The notes under the pieces: generated by a model
What the model was told of the DNA's origin: nothing
Database searches by the model: none
The model's input: the letters and a program-made list of their open reading frames with translations, nothing else
In this document: in pieces, positions 1 to 8,853 of the stretch
How the letters are laid out: the number at the start of each line of letters is the position of its first letter
How positions within the stretch are numbered: the first letter of the stretch is position 1
Origin: Bdellovibrionales bacterium RIFOXYC1_FULL_37_79
Lineage (GTDB): Bacteria; Bdellovibrionota; Bacteriovoracia; Bacteriovoracales; Bacteriovoracaceae
Length of the DNA stretch: 50,821 bases
NCBI GenBank assembly: GCA_001770015.1
Contig: MEQB01000060.1
Span: 1-50,821 of the forward strand
Direction of reading: 5' to 3'
Position numbers and translations under genes: made by a program

Positions 1-1
1 G

Positions 2-91
2 TTCATCAAAGAAATGGTACTACACTTGATCTACGGGGCCAAACAATATTTAACTAGTTTTGTTAAAAAAAAATTCCCCAAAGTTAGCTAA
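2..91 (+). CDS. C-terminal end of an upstream gene (partial, unknown)
   Basis: Frame 2 is open from the window edge to a TAA at 89-91 and gives about 29 residues, an amphipathic helical tail (FIKEMVLHLIYGAKQYLTSF...) ending in a lysine-rich stretch. The composition looks coding and the stop is followed by an AT-rich leader for the next gene, so it is probably the 3' end of a gene that starts before the window. The fragment is too short to assign a family. Confidence 0.45.
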   Translation, partial: FIKEMVLHLIYGAKQYLTSFVKKKFPKVS

Positions 92-201
92 CCTTACTAT
101 AAAATTGTAAAAATTTCGCAGTGCGCTAATTTCTGTTTTATACAATTTCATTTTCGTTTATATTTATTAAGGCAAGGATTTAATAAACAATTGGAGTATT
201 T

Positions 202-630
202 ATGAAAAAATTATTTATTGTCGTAATATCGTTTATCATAACTTCACAGTATACTATGAGCATTGCGGGAGAAGACAAGACTATTATTGGAAATGTTGAT
301 GTTGTTAAGTTGGTTGATAAAGTAAGCATAAAACTAGGTTCTGAGCCAATTGAAGAGTTTTTGGAATCGCAAAACGTTATAATATATCATCCATATTTAG
401 AAATTACTAATTCAGAAGGTGAAGTTAGACGTGAAGGAGTAAGTGGTTTGGGAATTTGCACTCTCTTTAATTATAAGGGAGATGGCGGTTTGAGTCCTTC
501 TTTACCTTATGAGTACAACGAAAATGAAACAGCAAAATACTTTGTTTATCCAAATGGAAAAGTGAGACAACTTCCAAAAGAGGGATCAGATCTTAAAACT
601 ATCAAATATGCAAATTGCCAACGCCAATAA
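202..630 (+). CDS. Small exported protein of unknown function (142 aa)
   Basis: Residues 1-23 form a typical Sec signal peptide (MKK, a hydrophobic core, then S-I-A-G), so the product is probably periplasmic or secreted with about 120 mature residues. The mature part is acidic and tyrosine-rich and has two cysteines, one in GLGICTLF and one near the C-terminus (ANCQ), which could form a disulfide. A GGAG at 193-196 supports the ATG at 202. A stem-loop follows the stop codon, so it looks like a single-gene transcript. I do not recognise the family. Confidence 0.75.
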   Translation: MKKLFIVVISFIITSQYTMSIAGEDKTIIGNVDVVKLVDKVSIKLGSEPIEEFLESQNVIIYHPYLEITNSEGEVRREGVSGLGICTLFNYKGDGGLSPSLPYEYNENETAKYFVYPNGKVRQLPKEGSDLKTIKYANCQRQ

Positions 631-666
631 ACTTACATTTAAAATTAATTTATAACGCAAAAAAAA

Positions 667-696
667 TATTGAGCATTTTTTATAGATGCTCAGTAT
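667..696 (+). terminator. Probable intrinsic terminator after the 142-aa exported protein
   Basis: TATTGAGCAT (667-676) pairs with ATGCTCAGTA (686-695), ten base pairs including one G-T, with a 9-nt loop, followed by TTTAT. It lies 37 bases after the stop codon at 630. Confidence 0.6.
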
Positions 697-720
697 TTAT
701 AGAATAATTCCACCAACTAA

Positions 721-882
721 AAAACTTTTTATCAACTAAATGAAGAAATTGACTTTCGTAAAGAAAGTGAAAAAATGAAACGCACCAGAAAAATATTTGA
801 CACTTTTAATAAAACGTTAAAATCTGAAGACTATCACTATTTTGTCCCCCAGGTTTTAGAAGAATCTCCAATTAGTAGATAA
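721..882 (+). pseudogene. Remnant of an ABC1/UbiB-type atypical kinase gene
   Basis: An open frame without a plausible start runs from a stop at 718-720 to TAA at 880-882. It encodes about 53 residues containing QLNEEIDFRKESEK and, near the end, YFVPQVLEESPISR. These match the core of the ABC1 (AarF/UbiB/ADCK) kinase-like domain, which typically reads E-L-D-(Y/F)-R-x-E-A-x-N, then V-P-x-V and E-L-S-x-x-R-V-L. A full protein is about 430-550 residues, so only a central slice survives. The reading frame stops where the V-L of the last motif is expected, and its end overlaps the 3' end of the opposite-strand ChaN-like gene by 11 bases. The resemblance is judged by eye. Confidence 0.5.
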
Positions 883-1765
883 AAACAATATAATCCGCCA
901 GGTCTCCATAAATTGCATGTTTTTTGATCATCGATTGGATCATAACTTCTGTCATTCCCTTGGCGTTTACATGATACACCGTCGCTAAGGTTTGAGAGGG
1001 TAAAAGTCTTGATCGAATACTGGCAGGGGAGCCAAGCTTATAGGCGATATGAAAATTGCCAACAATGATAAAAAAAGGAGTGAAACTATGTTTTAAGTTT
1101 AACACCGCATAAAAACTCATGGTTTCATCCCAGACTGATTGCACTTCAAAAAGATTATTTAAAAAGGCCGGTGGAATAGGGTGGTTCATCTCTTCCATGG
1201 CTGCTTTAAACATCTTAAAATAAAGTTCGCTGCCCAGTTGAAAATGCATAGGCATAAAGGTGAACTCATAGGAGGTTAAAGAATTGATGCCCAAATTAGC
1301 GATTTTTTTGGTTAACCACTGGGGGGCATTAATACCAAAAACATGTCCTCCCGATTGATGAGCAACGCTAATCAAGGGGGCATAAAAATCAAATGAAAAA
1401 TTATTATCTCCCCAATCAATCATTTTTAAAAACTCGGTTTGGGATATCTGGCCATGCACATAGTTGTTTAAAAGCTCTTGCTCGGTCCATTTAATAAACT
1501 CAAGGCCCACGGCCACCGGCCCAACATTGGCGCTGACTGCTTCCATAATATTTTTTTGGCTTTGGTGATGGGTCAAATCATCATGTTGCTCACCAAGATA
1601 AACTACGTCATAATTATTTAAATCATTAATCATGGAATCAAAATTGATAAAGCTTTTTTTCGTGGTCGAATAAATTAATTGTTGATACTCAAAAGAAAAA
1701 AGATCAGAGGAAACCAAATTAATCAAAGTTACTAAAAGGAGCCAAAAAAATATTTTTTTTGTCAT
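872..1765 (-). CDS. ChaN-like haem-binding uptake family protein
   Basis: The product resembles the ChaN/Tiki-like superfamily (PF04187), proteins linked to haem or iron uptake. Family hallmarks are V-Y-L-G-E-Q-H-D-D followed by H-H near the N-terminus, GLEFIKW with the conserved Glu, and a late GNFHIAYK segment. The start used is the ATG at 1765, preceded by AGGG five bases upstream. It opens a clear signal peptide (MTKKIFFWLLLVTLINLV), giving 297 residues. A longer reading from 1819 has no ribosome site and puts a hydrophilic tail before the signal. The protein should act in the periplasm or at the envelope. There is no iron-uptake gene beside it, so the substrate is unproven. Confidence 0.75.
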   Translation of the reverse strand: MTKKIFFWLLLVTLINLVSSDLFSFEYQQLIYSTTKKSFINFDSMINDLNNYDVVYLGEQHDDLTHHQSQKNIMEAVSANVGPVAVGLEFIKWTEQELLNNYVHGQISQTEFLKMIDWGDNNFSFDFYAPLISVAHQSGGHVFGINAPQWLTKKIANLGINSLTSYEFTFMPMHFQLGSELYFKMFKAAMEEMNHPIPPAFLNNLFEVQSVWDETMSFYAVLNLKHSFTPFFIIVGNFHIAYKLGSPASIRSRLLPSQTLATVYHVNAKGMTEVMIQSMIKKHAIYGDLADYIVFIY

Positions 1766-1948
1766 ATTTACCCTGGGTTTGTTTATGTTGCTATTAGCAA
1801 AAAATATCTTCTTCATCAAGCGCTGTGCGTTATCAATATCCCATTATTCTGGTTTCTATCTATAAAATTTATCACACCTAAAAAGGCCTTATGGCCTACC
1901 GTGAGACAACAGAGTAGATTAATCTTTTCCGCCTAATTTGAGGAATGA

Positions 1949-2707
1949 ATGAAAAAAGAACTCGACAAAATTCAAGAAAACTTTGGAGAAATTACCGATA
2001 ATCTACAAAAACTTGGCCATAAGCTGCGCAATGATTTTGTAAACGGGACCATGGAATTAAAAGACAAAGATAACGATATCAAAATTTCAAGCGTGGAAAA
2101 TCCTAGTGGTGACAATTTTTCGTTTGAAAATAATTCCTTTCAACTCTCATCCTTGGCAGGTCTTGAATTGATCAACTCCAATCTTACCAATAATACTTTG
2201 AGTGCGGCCCACTTAAAAAACATCTCCTTGCAAAACAGTGATTTAAATCACTGTAAAATTCAAGGCAGTGTTATTAATCAGTTAAAACTTGCTGAAAGCG
2301 AAATAACTAATGCCCAGTTTAGTGCGGCTAAAGTGACCAATTGCTCCCTTGCCACCGCCAGTTCCATCAATAATTCAAAGTTAACCGGTATTAGTTTTAA
2401 GAATCTGCACATGAAAAATCATTCCACTATAATTGATTCCTCGATCAATTTATGTGCCTGGTCTGACACTTCGTTTAATAACTTGAGCTTTGAAAAAGTG
2501 GAACTGACCGGCGTCGTTTTGGATTCTGTCATTTTTGAAAACGTTATTTTCAAAAACGTCAAATGGAAGGACATTATCTTAAATAATGTTTCCATCAGCA
2601 ATGTAGAACTATCAGGTTCTGAGTTAAACCATCTGCATCTCAAAGACGAAACCATTACCGGCCAGCAAAAACTTCGGGATTTAATCAAAAAAAAGGGCCT
2701 ACTATAA
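1949..2707 (+). CDS. Pentapeptide-repeat-like beta-helix protein
   Basis: The first 45 residues or so are charged and helical and probably form a coiled coil (KKELDKIQENFGEITDNLQK). From about residue 65 to 230 the sequence cycles with a five-residue period in which L, I, V or F recurs (for example LINSNLTNN, LQNSDLNHC, FENVIFKNVKW). This is the pattern of pentapeptide repeats that fold as a right-handed quadrilateral beta-helix. The repeats are degenerate, with few canonical A(D/N)LXX units. There is no signal peptide, so it is probably cytoplasmic. The start is preceded by GAGG. A perfect 11-bp inverted repeat begins inside the last codons. The function is unknown. Confidence 0.65.
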   Translation: MKKELDKIQENFGEITDNLQKLGHKLRNDFVNGTMELKDKDNDIKISSVENPSGDNFSFENNSFQLSSLAGLELINSNLTNNTLSAAHLKNISLQNSDLNHCKIQGSVINQLKLAESEITNAQFSAAKVTNCSLATASSINNSKLTGISFKNLHMKNHSTIIDSSINLCAWSDTSFNNLSFEKVELTGVVLDSVIFENVIFKNVKWKDIILNNVSISNVELSGSELNHLHLKDETITGQQKLRDLIKKKGLL

Positions 2708-2745
2708 TTATGGTGATGAAGAAAATAGATTGACATAGTAGGCCC
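2695..2745 (+). terminator. Stem-loop spanning the stop codon of the pentapeptide-like gene
   Basis: GGGCCTACTAT (2695-2705) and ATAGTAGGCCC (2735-2745) are perfect 11-bp inverted repeats separated by 29 bases. The left arm overlaps the last codons of the upstream gene. No U-tract follows, so it may be a 3' mRNA hairpin or a binding site rather than a classic intrinsic terminator. Confidence 0.4.
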
Positions 2746-2863
2746 CACTTATGGGCTGAATGTCAGTCTAACATCAGAATATCTACAAATCTTGTAAAGA
2801 TTTCTTAAATTTAGTTAAGATGATATAGTGATTTCTTAAATATCTTAAATAGGGGATGGGTAC

Positions 2864-3931
2864 ATGAGTGATAAAGAGGGGATATCTAATATATACGCTA
2901 TTTCGCTGGAAACCATCCACTCTAGGGAAAAAGTACTTGAGTCATTTAAAAACGCCTTAACGCATATTCATTTCAGATTGCTAAAAATATTTGATAACGA
3001 AGATATTGTCGGGATTAAGGTTGATCTCCTAAATGATCCGGTTAAATCATACCAAAATGATGGCTTTTTTAAAATCATTACCGATTATTTAAAAGAAAAA
3101 AAAACCTATCCATTTTTTTGCGACACAACTAACAGATATAAGGATCGAAAAAATAATTTTATCAGTTTTTATCCCAATGCCATTCATAGCAATCTGACCG
3201 GCCTCGAGAGCGAAACTCCATTTACCACCCTTGACGGGATTAATGGCCTTTATGAAATTGTCCGTGAAGTACCTGGTGCAAAGTCGAAAAAATCCATCAC
3301 GCACCTGGCAGGCGGATTACAAAACTTGGATGGTTTGATTGTTTTTTCAAAACTAAAATGTCATAACATGGCCGGTTGCTCTGGGGCCATCATGAGTCTG
3401 GGAATGGGACTTGCGGGTAAAATGGGAAAAGTAAAACTTTTTTCAAAAAACCCTCCCCATGTTAATGAATCAAAGTGCTCATATTGTAGAAAATGCCTGC
3501 ATCGATGTCCGGTAAATGCTATTACCGTGGATGAAATTTCCCGACATGCATTCATCGACAAAACCAAATGTATCAACTGCGGCAAATGTGTCGATGTTTC
3601 AAAATTTGGTAGTATCACTTATGATTGGGACGCTGATCCGGAGCATTTCCAAACACAATTGGTGGAAAATGCGGTAGCGGCTACCTCCATGTTACATGCC
3701 AATAAACAGCTCTATATTAATTTTTTAATGGAACCTGAGGATTTGGATTTGACCTTTACAAGGGGCACTGGTTTTAAAGGTATTTTAATTTCCAAAGATC
3801 CGCTTGCCATCGACAAGGCGTCCAACGATCTGCTTGGCAATCGTTGCCAATTTGGTGAGCTTATTTTTGAATATGCCCATGAACTCAACCTAGGTAACTT
3901 GAAATATCAAATTCATCATGTAGCGTACTAA
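2864..3931 (+). CDS. DUF362-type 4Fe-4S protein with one incomplete cluster site
   Basis: The 355-residue product fits the DUF362 'Fe-S centre' family: an N-terminal DUF362 domain (GIKVDLLNDP, VFSKLKCHNMAGCSGAIMSLGMG) with an inserted two-cluster ferredoxin module. The first cluster is complete (C205, C208, C211 and C215 followed by Pro). The second has C236, C239 and C242, but the fourth position is S246 (CVDVSKFG) where C-P is usual. It may bind a 3Fe-4S cluster, use Ser as a ligand or be empty. No signal peptide is seen, so it is a cytoplasmic electron-transfer or cofactor protein. The gene stands alone, ending in a strong hairpin shared with the convergent gene. The partner is unknown. 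Confidence 0.75.
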   Translation: MSDKEGISNIYAISLETIHSREKVLESFKNALTHIHFRLLKIFDNEDIVGIKVDLLNDPVKSYQNDGFFKIITDYLKEKKTYPFFCDTTNRYKDRKNNFISFYPNAIHSNLTGLESETPFTTLDGINGLYEIVREVPGAKSKKSITHLAGGLQNLDGLIVFSKLKCHNMAGCSGAIMSLGMGLAGKMGKVKLFSKNPPHVNESKCSYCRKCLHRCPVNAITVDEISRHAFIDKTKCINCGKCVDVSKFGSITYDWDADPEHFQTQLVENAVAATSMLHANKQLYINFLMEPEDLDLTFTRGTGFKGILISKDPLAIDKASNDLLGNRCQFGELIFEYAHELNLGNLKYQIHHVAY

Positions 3932-3991
3932 ACGTATAATGAAATAACCGATGGACCGTTTTATTTAGTTTTAAATACTTAATTGCCATAT

Positions 3992-4021
3992 TACCCCATA
4001 TAATTGTTATTATATGGGGTA
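3992..4021. terminator. 13-bp perfect hairpin between convergent genes
   Basis: TACCCCATATAAT (3992-4004) pairs perfectly with ATTATATGGGGTA (4009-4021) across a TGTT loop. It lies in the 128-bp gap between the converging DUF362 and pyruvyl transferase genes. Neither strand has a long T-run, but position and stability suggest a shared transcription end or 3' barrier. Confidence 0.5.
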
Positions 4022-4059
4022 TTAACAACCTTGATATTTTTCTAAACTTAACTCACCTT

Positions 4060-5109
4060 TTATGAATTTAATATCTCGTTAACAATCTTGGTTTGCTGTT
4101 TTTTCAAAACATTAATATTGGCATATAACCGATTAATATATTTGTCTTGATCCAAGTATAGCTCACTGATCTTATGAAAAAGAATTTCTTCATGAATTTT
4201 ATCAAGACGAAAACAATTATCCTCTTCTCCTACCGACATCATATAGTCGAGACATTTGGGACGATATTCCAACATGATCGAAGGAGTATAGGCACAATGA
4301 GAAAGCACCACTGAATGAAGCTTCAGTCCGATAAACACACTCATCTTTTGGCAAATTTGAATATATTTATATGGGTCATTGTAAATAACATGCATAAACT
4401 GTTCAGTCTTGGTTTCACTTGCCAATTTTTTAGTCATTGGCAAATCGGTATCACAAACCACCAACCAATGAATTTCCCAGTGTTCTTGTTTAAGCTGGCA
4501 AACCAAGTGATTATAGAGATTACAAATAGCGATTTCACTTACCCATGCTCCGTCTTTTGAAATACCTACATTAATTCCAATCACTTTTTTTTCGGTAGCT
4601 GCTTTCTTTTCGTTGCAGGCCAAGGTAATAACCGGATCTCCAAAAATTTGCACCTGTTTTGCCCCATATTCTTCCAATAACCTTTTACCCAACGGGCCTC
4701 TTACTGCCAGATAGGATGATTTTTTCAAAACTGTCATCCAATCATCCATTTTATCACAATAATTGGTTTGGTTGACCCAAAAATAATTTTGGGCCACGCC
4801 GGTACCAATCACATTGACCTGATTAAATATTTTATAAGCATCTTGCAATGAAAATAATCCCAGACGATTAATCAAAGTCCCCCCGGCCAAAAAGGCCAAA
4901 TCATTTTTATCTGCCAAGATTTTAGCCAGCGTAGTTTCCACCATGCCACCTTGAAAATGAATCAGTTTCTTTCCAAGTAGTTTCTGGTAAGAAAAATACA
5001 ATGCCTGGTCACCAAGATTATTTATGTGAGGATAGCCTCCAACATAAAAATATTTATTTTTTCTGGTTAACAGATTAAAAAGAAATTTTAAATACCTTTT
5101 CAATCTCAT
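4060..5109 (-). CDS. Polysaccharide pyruvyl transferase family protein
   Basis: The 349-residue protein matches the PF04230 family (CsaB/WcaK-like), which adds pyruvate ketals to sugars of surface polysaccharides. Hallmarks are GGYPHINNLGDQALYFS at the N-terminus (the G-x-x-N-x-G-D-x-x motif), the central LAVRGPLGKRLLEEYG segment followed by GDPVITL, and GLKLHSVVLSH near residue 265 (the substrate-site K-L-H motif). The start codon overlaps the stop of the upstream flippase gene by four bases (ATGA), indicating translational coupling. The two probably decorate and export the same glycan. The acceptor sugar cannot be read from sequence. Confidence 0.8.
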   Translation of the reverse strand: MRLKRYLKFLFNLLTRKNKYFYVGGYPHINNLGDQALYFSYQKLLGKKLIHFQGGMVETTLAKILADKNDLAFLAGGTLINRLGLFSLQDAYKIFNQVNVIGTGVAQNYFWVNQTNYCDKMDDWMTVLKKSSYLAVRGPLGKRLLEEYGAKQVQIFGDPVITLACNEKKAATEKKVIGINVGISKDGAWVSEIAICNLYNHLVCQLKQEHWEIHWLVVCDTDLPMTKKLASETKTEQFMHVIYNDPYKYIQICQKMSVFIGLKLHSVVLSHCAYTPSIMLEYRPKCLDYMMSVGEEDNCFRLDKIHEEILFHKISELYLDQDKYINRLYANINVLKKQQTKIVNEILNS

Positions 5110-6629
5110 TTTCTAAAATTCCAAAATTGGATTAAGGGTAAATTAGAACTTTTTAAAATTCTAAGCAATAACCAAGTCAAAAAATAATAAATTAAGATTA
5201 TTACAACAATAAGGACGACCATTTCCCAAAACTCCCAAACATAAGTGCCGATCATTCCTAAAAAATAGGCCGGGATGATGATGAAAATGCCGGCCATAAA
5301 AGGCGTAATCATCTGATTTAAATAATCCATCATTTTGATATTGGCCAATTGCGAGACATAATAAGGTTGCACAATCAGTTTGTTAAAAAGCAGCGTAACC
5401 GCTGTCGCTATCGCCGCACCGATAAATCCTACTTTCAAAACCAAAACAATGCTTAAAGCAAAATTAATGACAGCCTCCCCTAGCGTGATTTTGGCAAAAA
5501 TCATATGTTTATTTTTAGCATAAAACAGGGTAATCCCGGGAAAGCTGGCCAAAGATATGGTAAATGAAAAAATCAGAATGTAAAAAATAGTGGCCGACTG
5601 GATAAATTCTTTTTTAAGCCACCATTGTAAAAAATCATCCACCACAATAACTGAAACCGTGCTCATCATGACCGTTAGAAATGAAGATATAAATAATGAC
5701 TTTAAAAATAAAATTCTCATCTCTGCATCATTTTTGGAAGATATTAAATGGGTAAATCTGGGCATCAAAATATTAAATCCGATAATGATAAACTGGGAAA
5801 TATAATTGATTAAAGCGGCACCAATGGAATAGATGGCTACCATTTCCATGTTAACTAGTTTAGCAATAATTAAATTATCCAGGTTAAACCGCAAAATATT
5901 GGCAAAAGAAATCAGTAGTGTTCCGCTGCTGTAAGACATCAACAGGCCCAGCATCTTTTTTGAAATAGCTCTAGTTTTAAATTTGATATCCGGTAGCCTC
6001 GATCCAAAATACCAAACTATCATAATTAAAAAAAATAAAAAACTCAGCAGATTGGCATAGGCCAGGCCAATCAATCCAAAGCCATTGATCAATAAAAAAT
6101 AAACCAGCATGGCCTTGATAATATGATGAATACTCTCCATTATATTCAACTCTTTAAAACGTTCATATCCATGGGCGACTGATTTAAAATTGGAAACATA
6201 AAACATAATCACCGTGGCCAGTCCCAAATAAAAAAAAGCTTTATTAAAATCCAGATAACTGTCTGCTGCAATTTCAAAAAATGCCGCAAAAATCATTCCG
6301 CCCCAATAACTGACGGGGATTAAAATTAAAGTAAAAAGAACCATTATAAAAAAAGAGGAATTAACCACTTGGTTAAGATTTTCCTCCTCACCCAACGCTC
6401 TGTATTTTGAAATATATCTTATGATCGATGAACCCAGACCGGTCGTTAAAATACCGAAATATCCCCAGACCGAAACAATGGCCACCCAGCTGCCATATCC
6501 ATTATTACCCAAAGATTTTATGAGAAACGGGGTTAACACAAGACCAATAAGAGTTTGAATGATAAGTGCGGCCCAATTAGAAATAGCACTGGTCATCAAG
6601 GAATCTTTGGTAGTTTGATTATTACTCAT
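5106..6629 (-). CDS. Wzx-type polysaccharide flippase (MOP superfamily)
   Basis: A 507-residue integral membrane protein with about 12-14 hydrophobic segments spread over its length, typical of the polysaccharide transporter branch of the MOP superfamily. The first helix region (AISNWAALIIQTLIGLVLTP) followed by GNNGYGSWVAI is characteristic of Wzx and polysaccharide biosynthesis proteins. It would flip lipid-linked oligosaccharides across the inner membrane. It is the first gene of a two-gene operon with the pyruvyl transferase and diverges from the radical SAM gene across an 81-bp gap. Confidence 0.82.
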   Translation of the reverse strand: MSNNQTTKDSLMTSAISNWAALIIQTLIGLVLTPFLIKSLGNNGYGSWVAIVSVWGYFGILTTGLGSSIIRYISKYRALGEEENLNQVVNSSFFIMVLFTLILIPVSYWGGMIFAAFFEIAADSYLDFNKAFFYLGLATVIMFYVSNFKSVAHGYERFKELNIMESIHHIIKAMLVYFLLINGFGLIGLAYANLLSFLFFLIMIVWYFGSRLPDIKFKTRAISKKMLGLLMSYSSGTLLISFANILRFNLDNLIIAKLVNMEMVAIYSIGAALINYISQFIIIGFNILMPRFTHLISSKNDAEMRILFLKSLFISSFLTVMMSTVSVIVVDDFLQWWLKKEFIQSATIFYILIFSFTISLASFPGITLFYAKNKHMIFAKITLGEAVINFALSIVLVLKVGFIGAAIATAVTLLFNKLIVQPYYVSQLANIKMMDYLNQMITPFMAGIFIIIPAYFLGMIGTYVWEFWEMVVLIVVIILIYYFLTWLLLRILKSSNLPLIQFWNFRK

Positions 6630-6710
6630 ATTTACTTGGATATTATATCATCAAATTAATTACAAAAAATATATCAATTTATTGAGAGAGCTTTTATAAT
6701 TAAACCAATC

Positions 6711-7802
6711 ATGAAGATTAAATTTTTTTGTCGCAAAATATTTTCGCTATTCACCGGAAAGAGCACCTTTTCACAAATATTCAATCAACTCATTTTAAAA
6801 TTTTCCAAGGAAACCATTCTTGTCAGATATAAACCCCTGAGGCTCGGTATTTTTGCCACTGGTAAATGCAACCTGGCATGTTCAATGTGCCTAACCCATT
6901 CCCCTTTGATCCCTGATAATCCCTTTAAATATCAGGGTTCCAAAGACATGGATCTTCCCACTTTTAAGGATATTTTAAACAAGTTCCAAGCCGCCTTACA
7001 CGTTTCGATCATTGGAAACGGCGAACCACTTTTGAATAAGGATATCTTTGAGATCATCCGTCACGCCAAAAAAAGAAAAAAAATTGTCACTTTGTTCTCC
7101 AACGGATTCATCCTTGACCAGTACTTGGATCAGTTACTCGAACATGAGATTGATTATATCAACATAAGCCTTAACGCTATCGATGAGACCCAATACCAAA
7201 GGATCACCGGCCATGATCCCTCTATATTTTTTAAATGCAAAGACAATTTAAAAAAACTTTGCGTCGAAAAGGCCAGACAAAATAAAAAAATGAATATTTG
7301 TTGTTCAATCATCGTCGATAAACAAAATTATAAATCCATGCCAGAAATGATTCGTTTTGCGGAAGAAATTGGAGTTGATCATGTCCATTTAAGTCACTTT
7401 ATGCCTTCCCCTACAGGCCCAGATCAAGTTAAAGAGCGCTGTCTTTATATAAGTGATATTGAGGCACTTTATTTAATCGAAGAACTTTCCCGTGACCGCT
7501 ACCAGGTAGCCGTCACTTTTCCCCGACTTTTAGACGGAAACTGTAATAATCGGCTATGCCGAGATAGTCTCTACTCCATAAGTATTGATGGCGAGGGGAA
7601 TGTAGGCGGATGTGAAAGACAGCTACTCAATACGATGGACCAGGGGAAATACCACGATCCCAAGGTTTTTAACAATTTCCACTTTCAAACTCTACGAAAC
7701 AAATTTATAAATGCCCAGGGGGACTTGGATACTCCTTGCCAAACCTGTTACAACAATACCACCTGCACAGAAATCACCATCCCTGCTAAAAAACATGAAT
7801 GA
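6711..7802 (+). CDS. Radical SAM/SPASM-domain protein
   Basis: A 363-residue radical SAM enzyme. The 4Fe-4S/SAM-binding motif C-x3-C-x2-C is at C53, C57 and C60 (GKCNLACSMC). Next come a G-N-G-E-P motif and a TIM-barrel body. The C-terminal part has the cysteine set of a SPASM-like auxiliary cluster (GNCNNRLC, GGCE, then CQTCYNNTTC). SPASM enzymes modify peptides, sugars or proteins. Here the next gene, a GT2 glycosyltransferase, starts eight bases before this one ends, and a glycan flippase and pyruvyl transferase diverge upstream, so a role in making or modifying a surface glycan is inferred. A TATAAT lies only 10 nt before the ATG and no good Shine-Dalgarno is visible, so the leader may be very short. 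Confidence 0.8.
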   Translation: MKIKFFCRKIFSLFTGKSTFSQIFNQLILKFSKETILVRYKPLRLGIFATGKCNLACSMCLTHSPLIPDNPFKYQGSKDMDLPTFKDILNKFQAALHVSIIGNGEPLLNKDIFEIIRHAKKRKKIVTLFSNGFILDQYLDQLLEHEIDYINISLNAIDETQYQRITGHDPSIFFKCKDNLKKLCVEKARQNKKMNICCSIIVDKQNYKSMPEMIRFAEEIGVDHVHLSHFMPSPTGPDQVKERCLYISDIEALYLIEELSRDRYQVAVTFPRLLDGNCNNRLCRDSLYSISIDGEGNVGGCERQLLNTMDQGKYHDPKVFNNFHFQTLRNKFINAQGDLDTPCQTCYNNTTCTEITIPAKKHE

Positions 7803-8814
7803 TTTAAATACCCCTAATATATCGGTGGTCGTTTGTACTTTCAATTTGAGATCTTCATTAGCTCAATTACTTGAAGGACTAAATAACCAAACCTATCCCT
7901 ATTTTGAACTTATCTTAGTCGATAACGGGCCTTTCCCTTTTAACAAAAACCATCTTGAGGCAAGCGTTTCTCCATATCATTTTCCCATTAAAATTGTCTC
8001 TCAACATAAAAACCTGGGCCCAGGAAGAGGAAGAAATTTTGGTGTTCAGCACACCTCCTTTAATGTCATCGCTTTCATAGATGACGACTGTATCCCCGAC
8101 CGCAATTGGCTAGAAATCATAAAAAGAGAAATCATTAATTCCCATAAAAAAATTATTGTCGGTGATGTTTATTCCACCATTTTCCCCTGCCCACCTTTCA
8201 TTCATGCTTTTTTAATCAACCCATACACTAAGGTTTTCATGGCCGGTAATTGTGCTTTTACCAAGGATTGGTTTCTTTACATTGGCGGATTTGATGAATT
8301 TTTAAACAACTGGGCAGAAGACTTTGAAATTGGTGAAAAAAGTATTTTAAACGGTGTTGACTTCGAATTTATTAAAGATATGCGGGTGAACCATCCTCCC
8401 GTACTCAGGCCATACCAACTGGCTGACCACCTGATGACCTATAATTTTTTAAAAAAATATTTTTATATAATCAGATATAAACAATACCAGTATAAACATC
8501 ACCTGCTTTTTCATACGATCAAAAAGGCCTTGATCAAATTAAGTTTTTGCTTGTTTTTTTTACTTTTGCCACTGCCCCATTTTTTTGGGAATATTTTAAT
8601 TCCCATTTTATTGTTTAATGTTCATTCAGCTTTTAAAGTAATCAAGGTGAAAAAATTAATAAAAGCTTATCCCTTCAGCAAGCCTATACCTGCCCGCAAT
8701 TTCCTCTATTTTATTTTGACTTTCTGGGCCATTGACCTTTTCAACCTAATCTATCTGACCACCTTTTTGATCTATGCCAAGTTGTTTCCAGACATTTATT
8801 CCCCCAATAAATAA
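7795..8814 (+). CDS. Family 2 glycosyltransferase
   Basis: A GT-A fold family 2 glycosyltransferase. The N-terminal nucleotide-sugar site ISVVVCTFNLRSSL is followed by LILVDNGP. The metal/UDP site is FIDDDCIPD at about residue 97, and the catalytic-base region is WAEDFEIGEK. The C-terminus carries hydrophobic segments (LSFCLFFLLLPLPHF and LYFILTFWAIDLFNLIYL), so it is membrane-bound. The start chosen is the ATG at 7795, which overlaps the radical SAM gene by eight bases. Upstream readings in this frame lie inside that gene and lack a GT motif. It probably adds a sugar to a lipid-linked glycan with the neighbouring flippase system. Confidence 0.85.
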   Translation: MNDLNTPNISVVVCTFNLRSSLAQLLEGLNNQTYPYFELILVDNGPFPFNKNHLEASVSPYHFPIKIVSQHKNLGPGRGRNFGVQHTSFNVIAFIDDDCIPDRNWLEIIKREIINSHKKIIVGDVYSTIFPCPPFIHAFLINPYTKVFMAGNCAFTKDWFLYIGGFDEFLNNWAEDFEIGEKSILNGVDFEFIKDMRVNHPPVLRPYQLADHLMTYNFLKKYFYIIRYKQYQYKHHLLFHTIKKALIKLSFCLFFLLLPLPHFFGNILIPILLFNVHSAFKVIKVKKLIKAYPFSKPIPARNFLYFILTFWAIDLFNLIYLTTFLIYAKLFPDIYSPNK

Positions 8815-8853
8815 CTGTTCAAAAAGTTTTTTTAGGTTTATCTTCACCCCATT

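Noticed and set aside
1868-1906. AAAGGCCTTATGGCCTA as a terminator
   Set aside because: Only five base pairs, no U-tract, and it lies in a divergent promoter gap.
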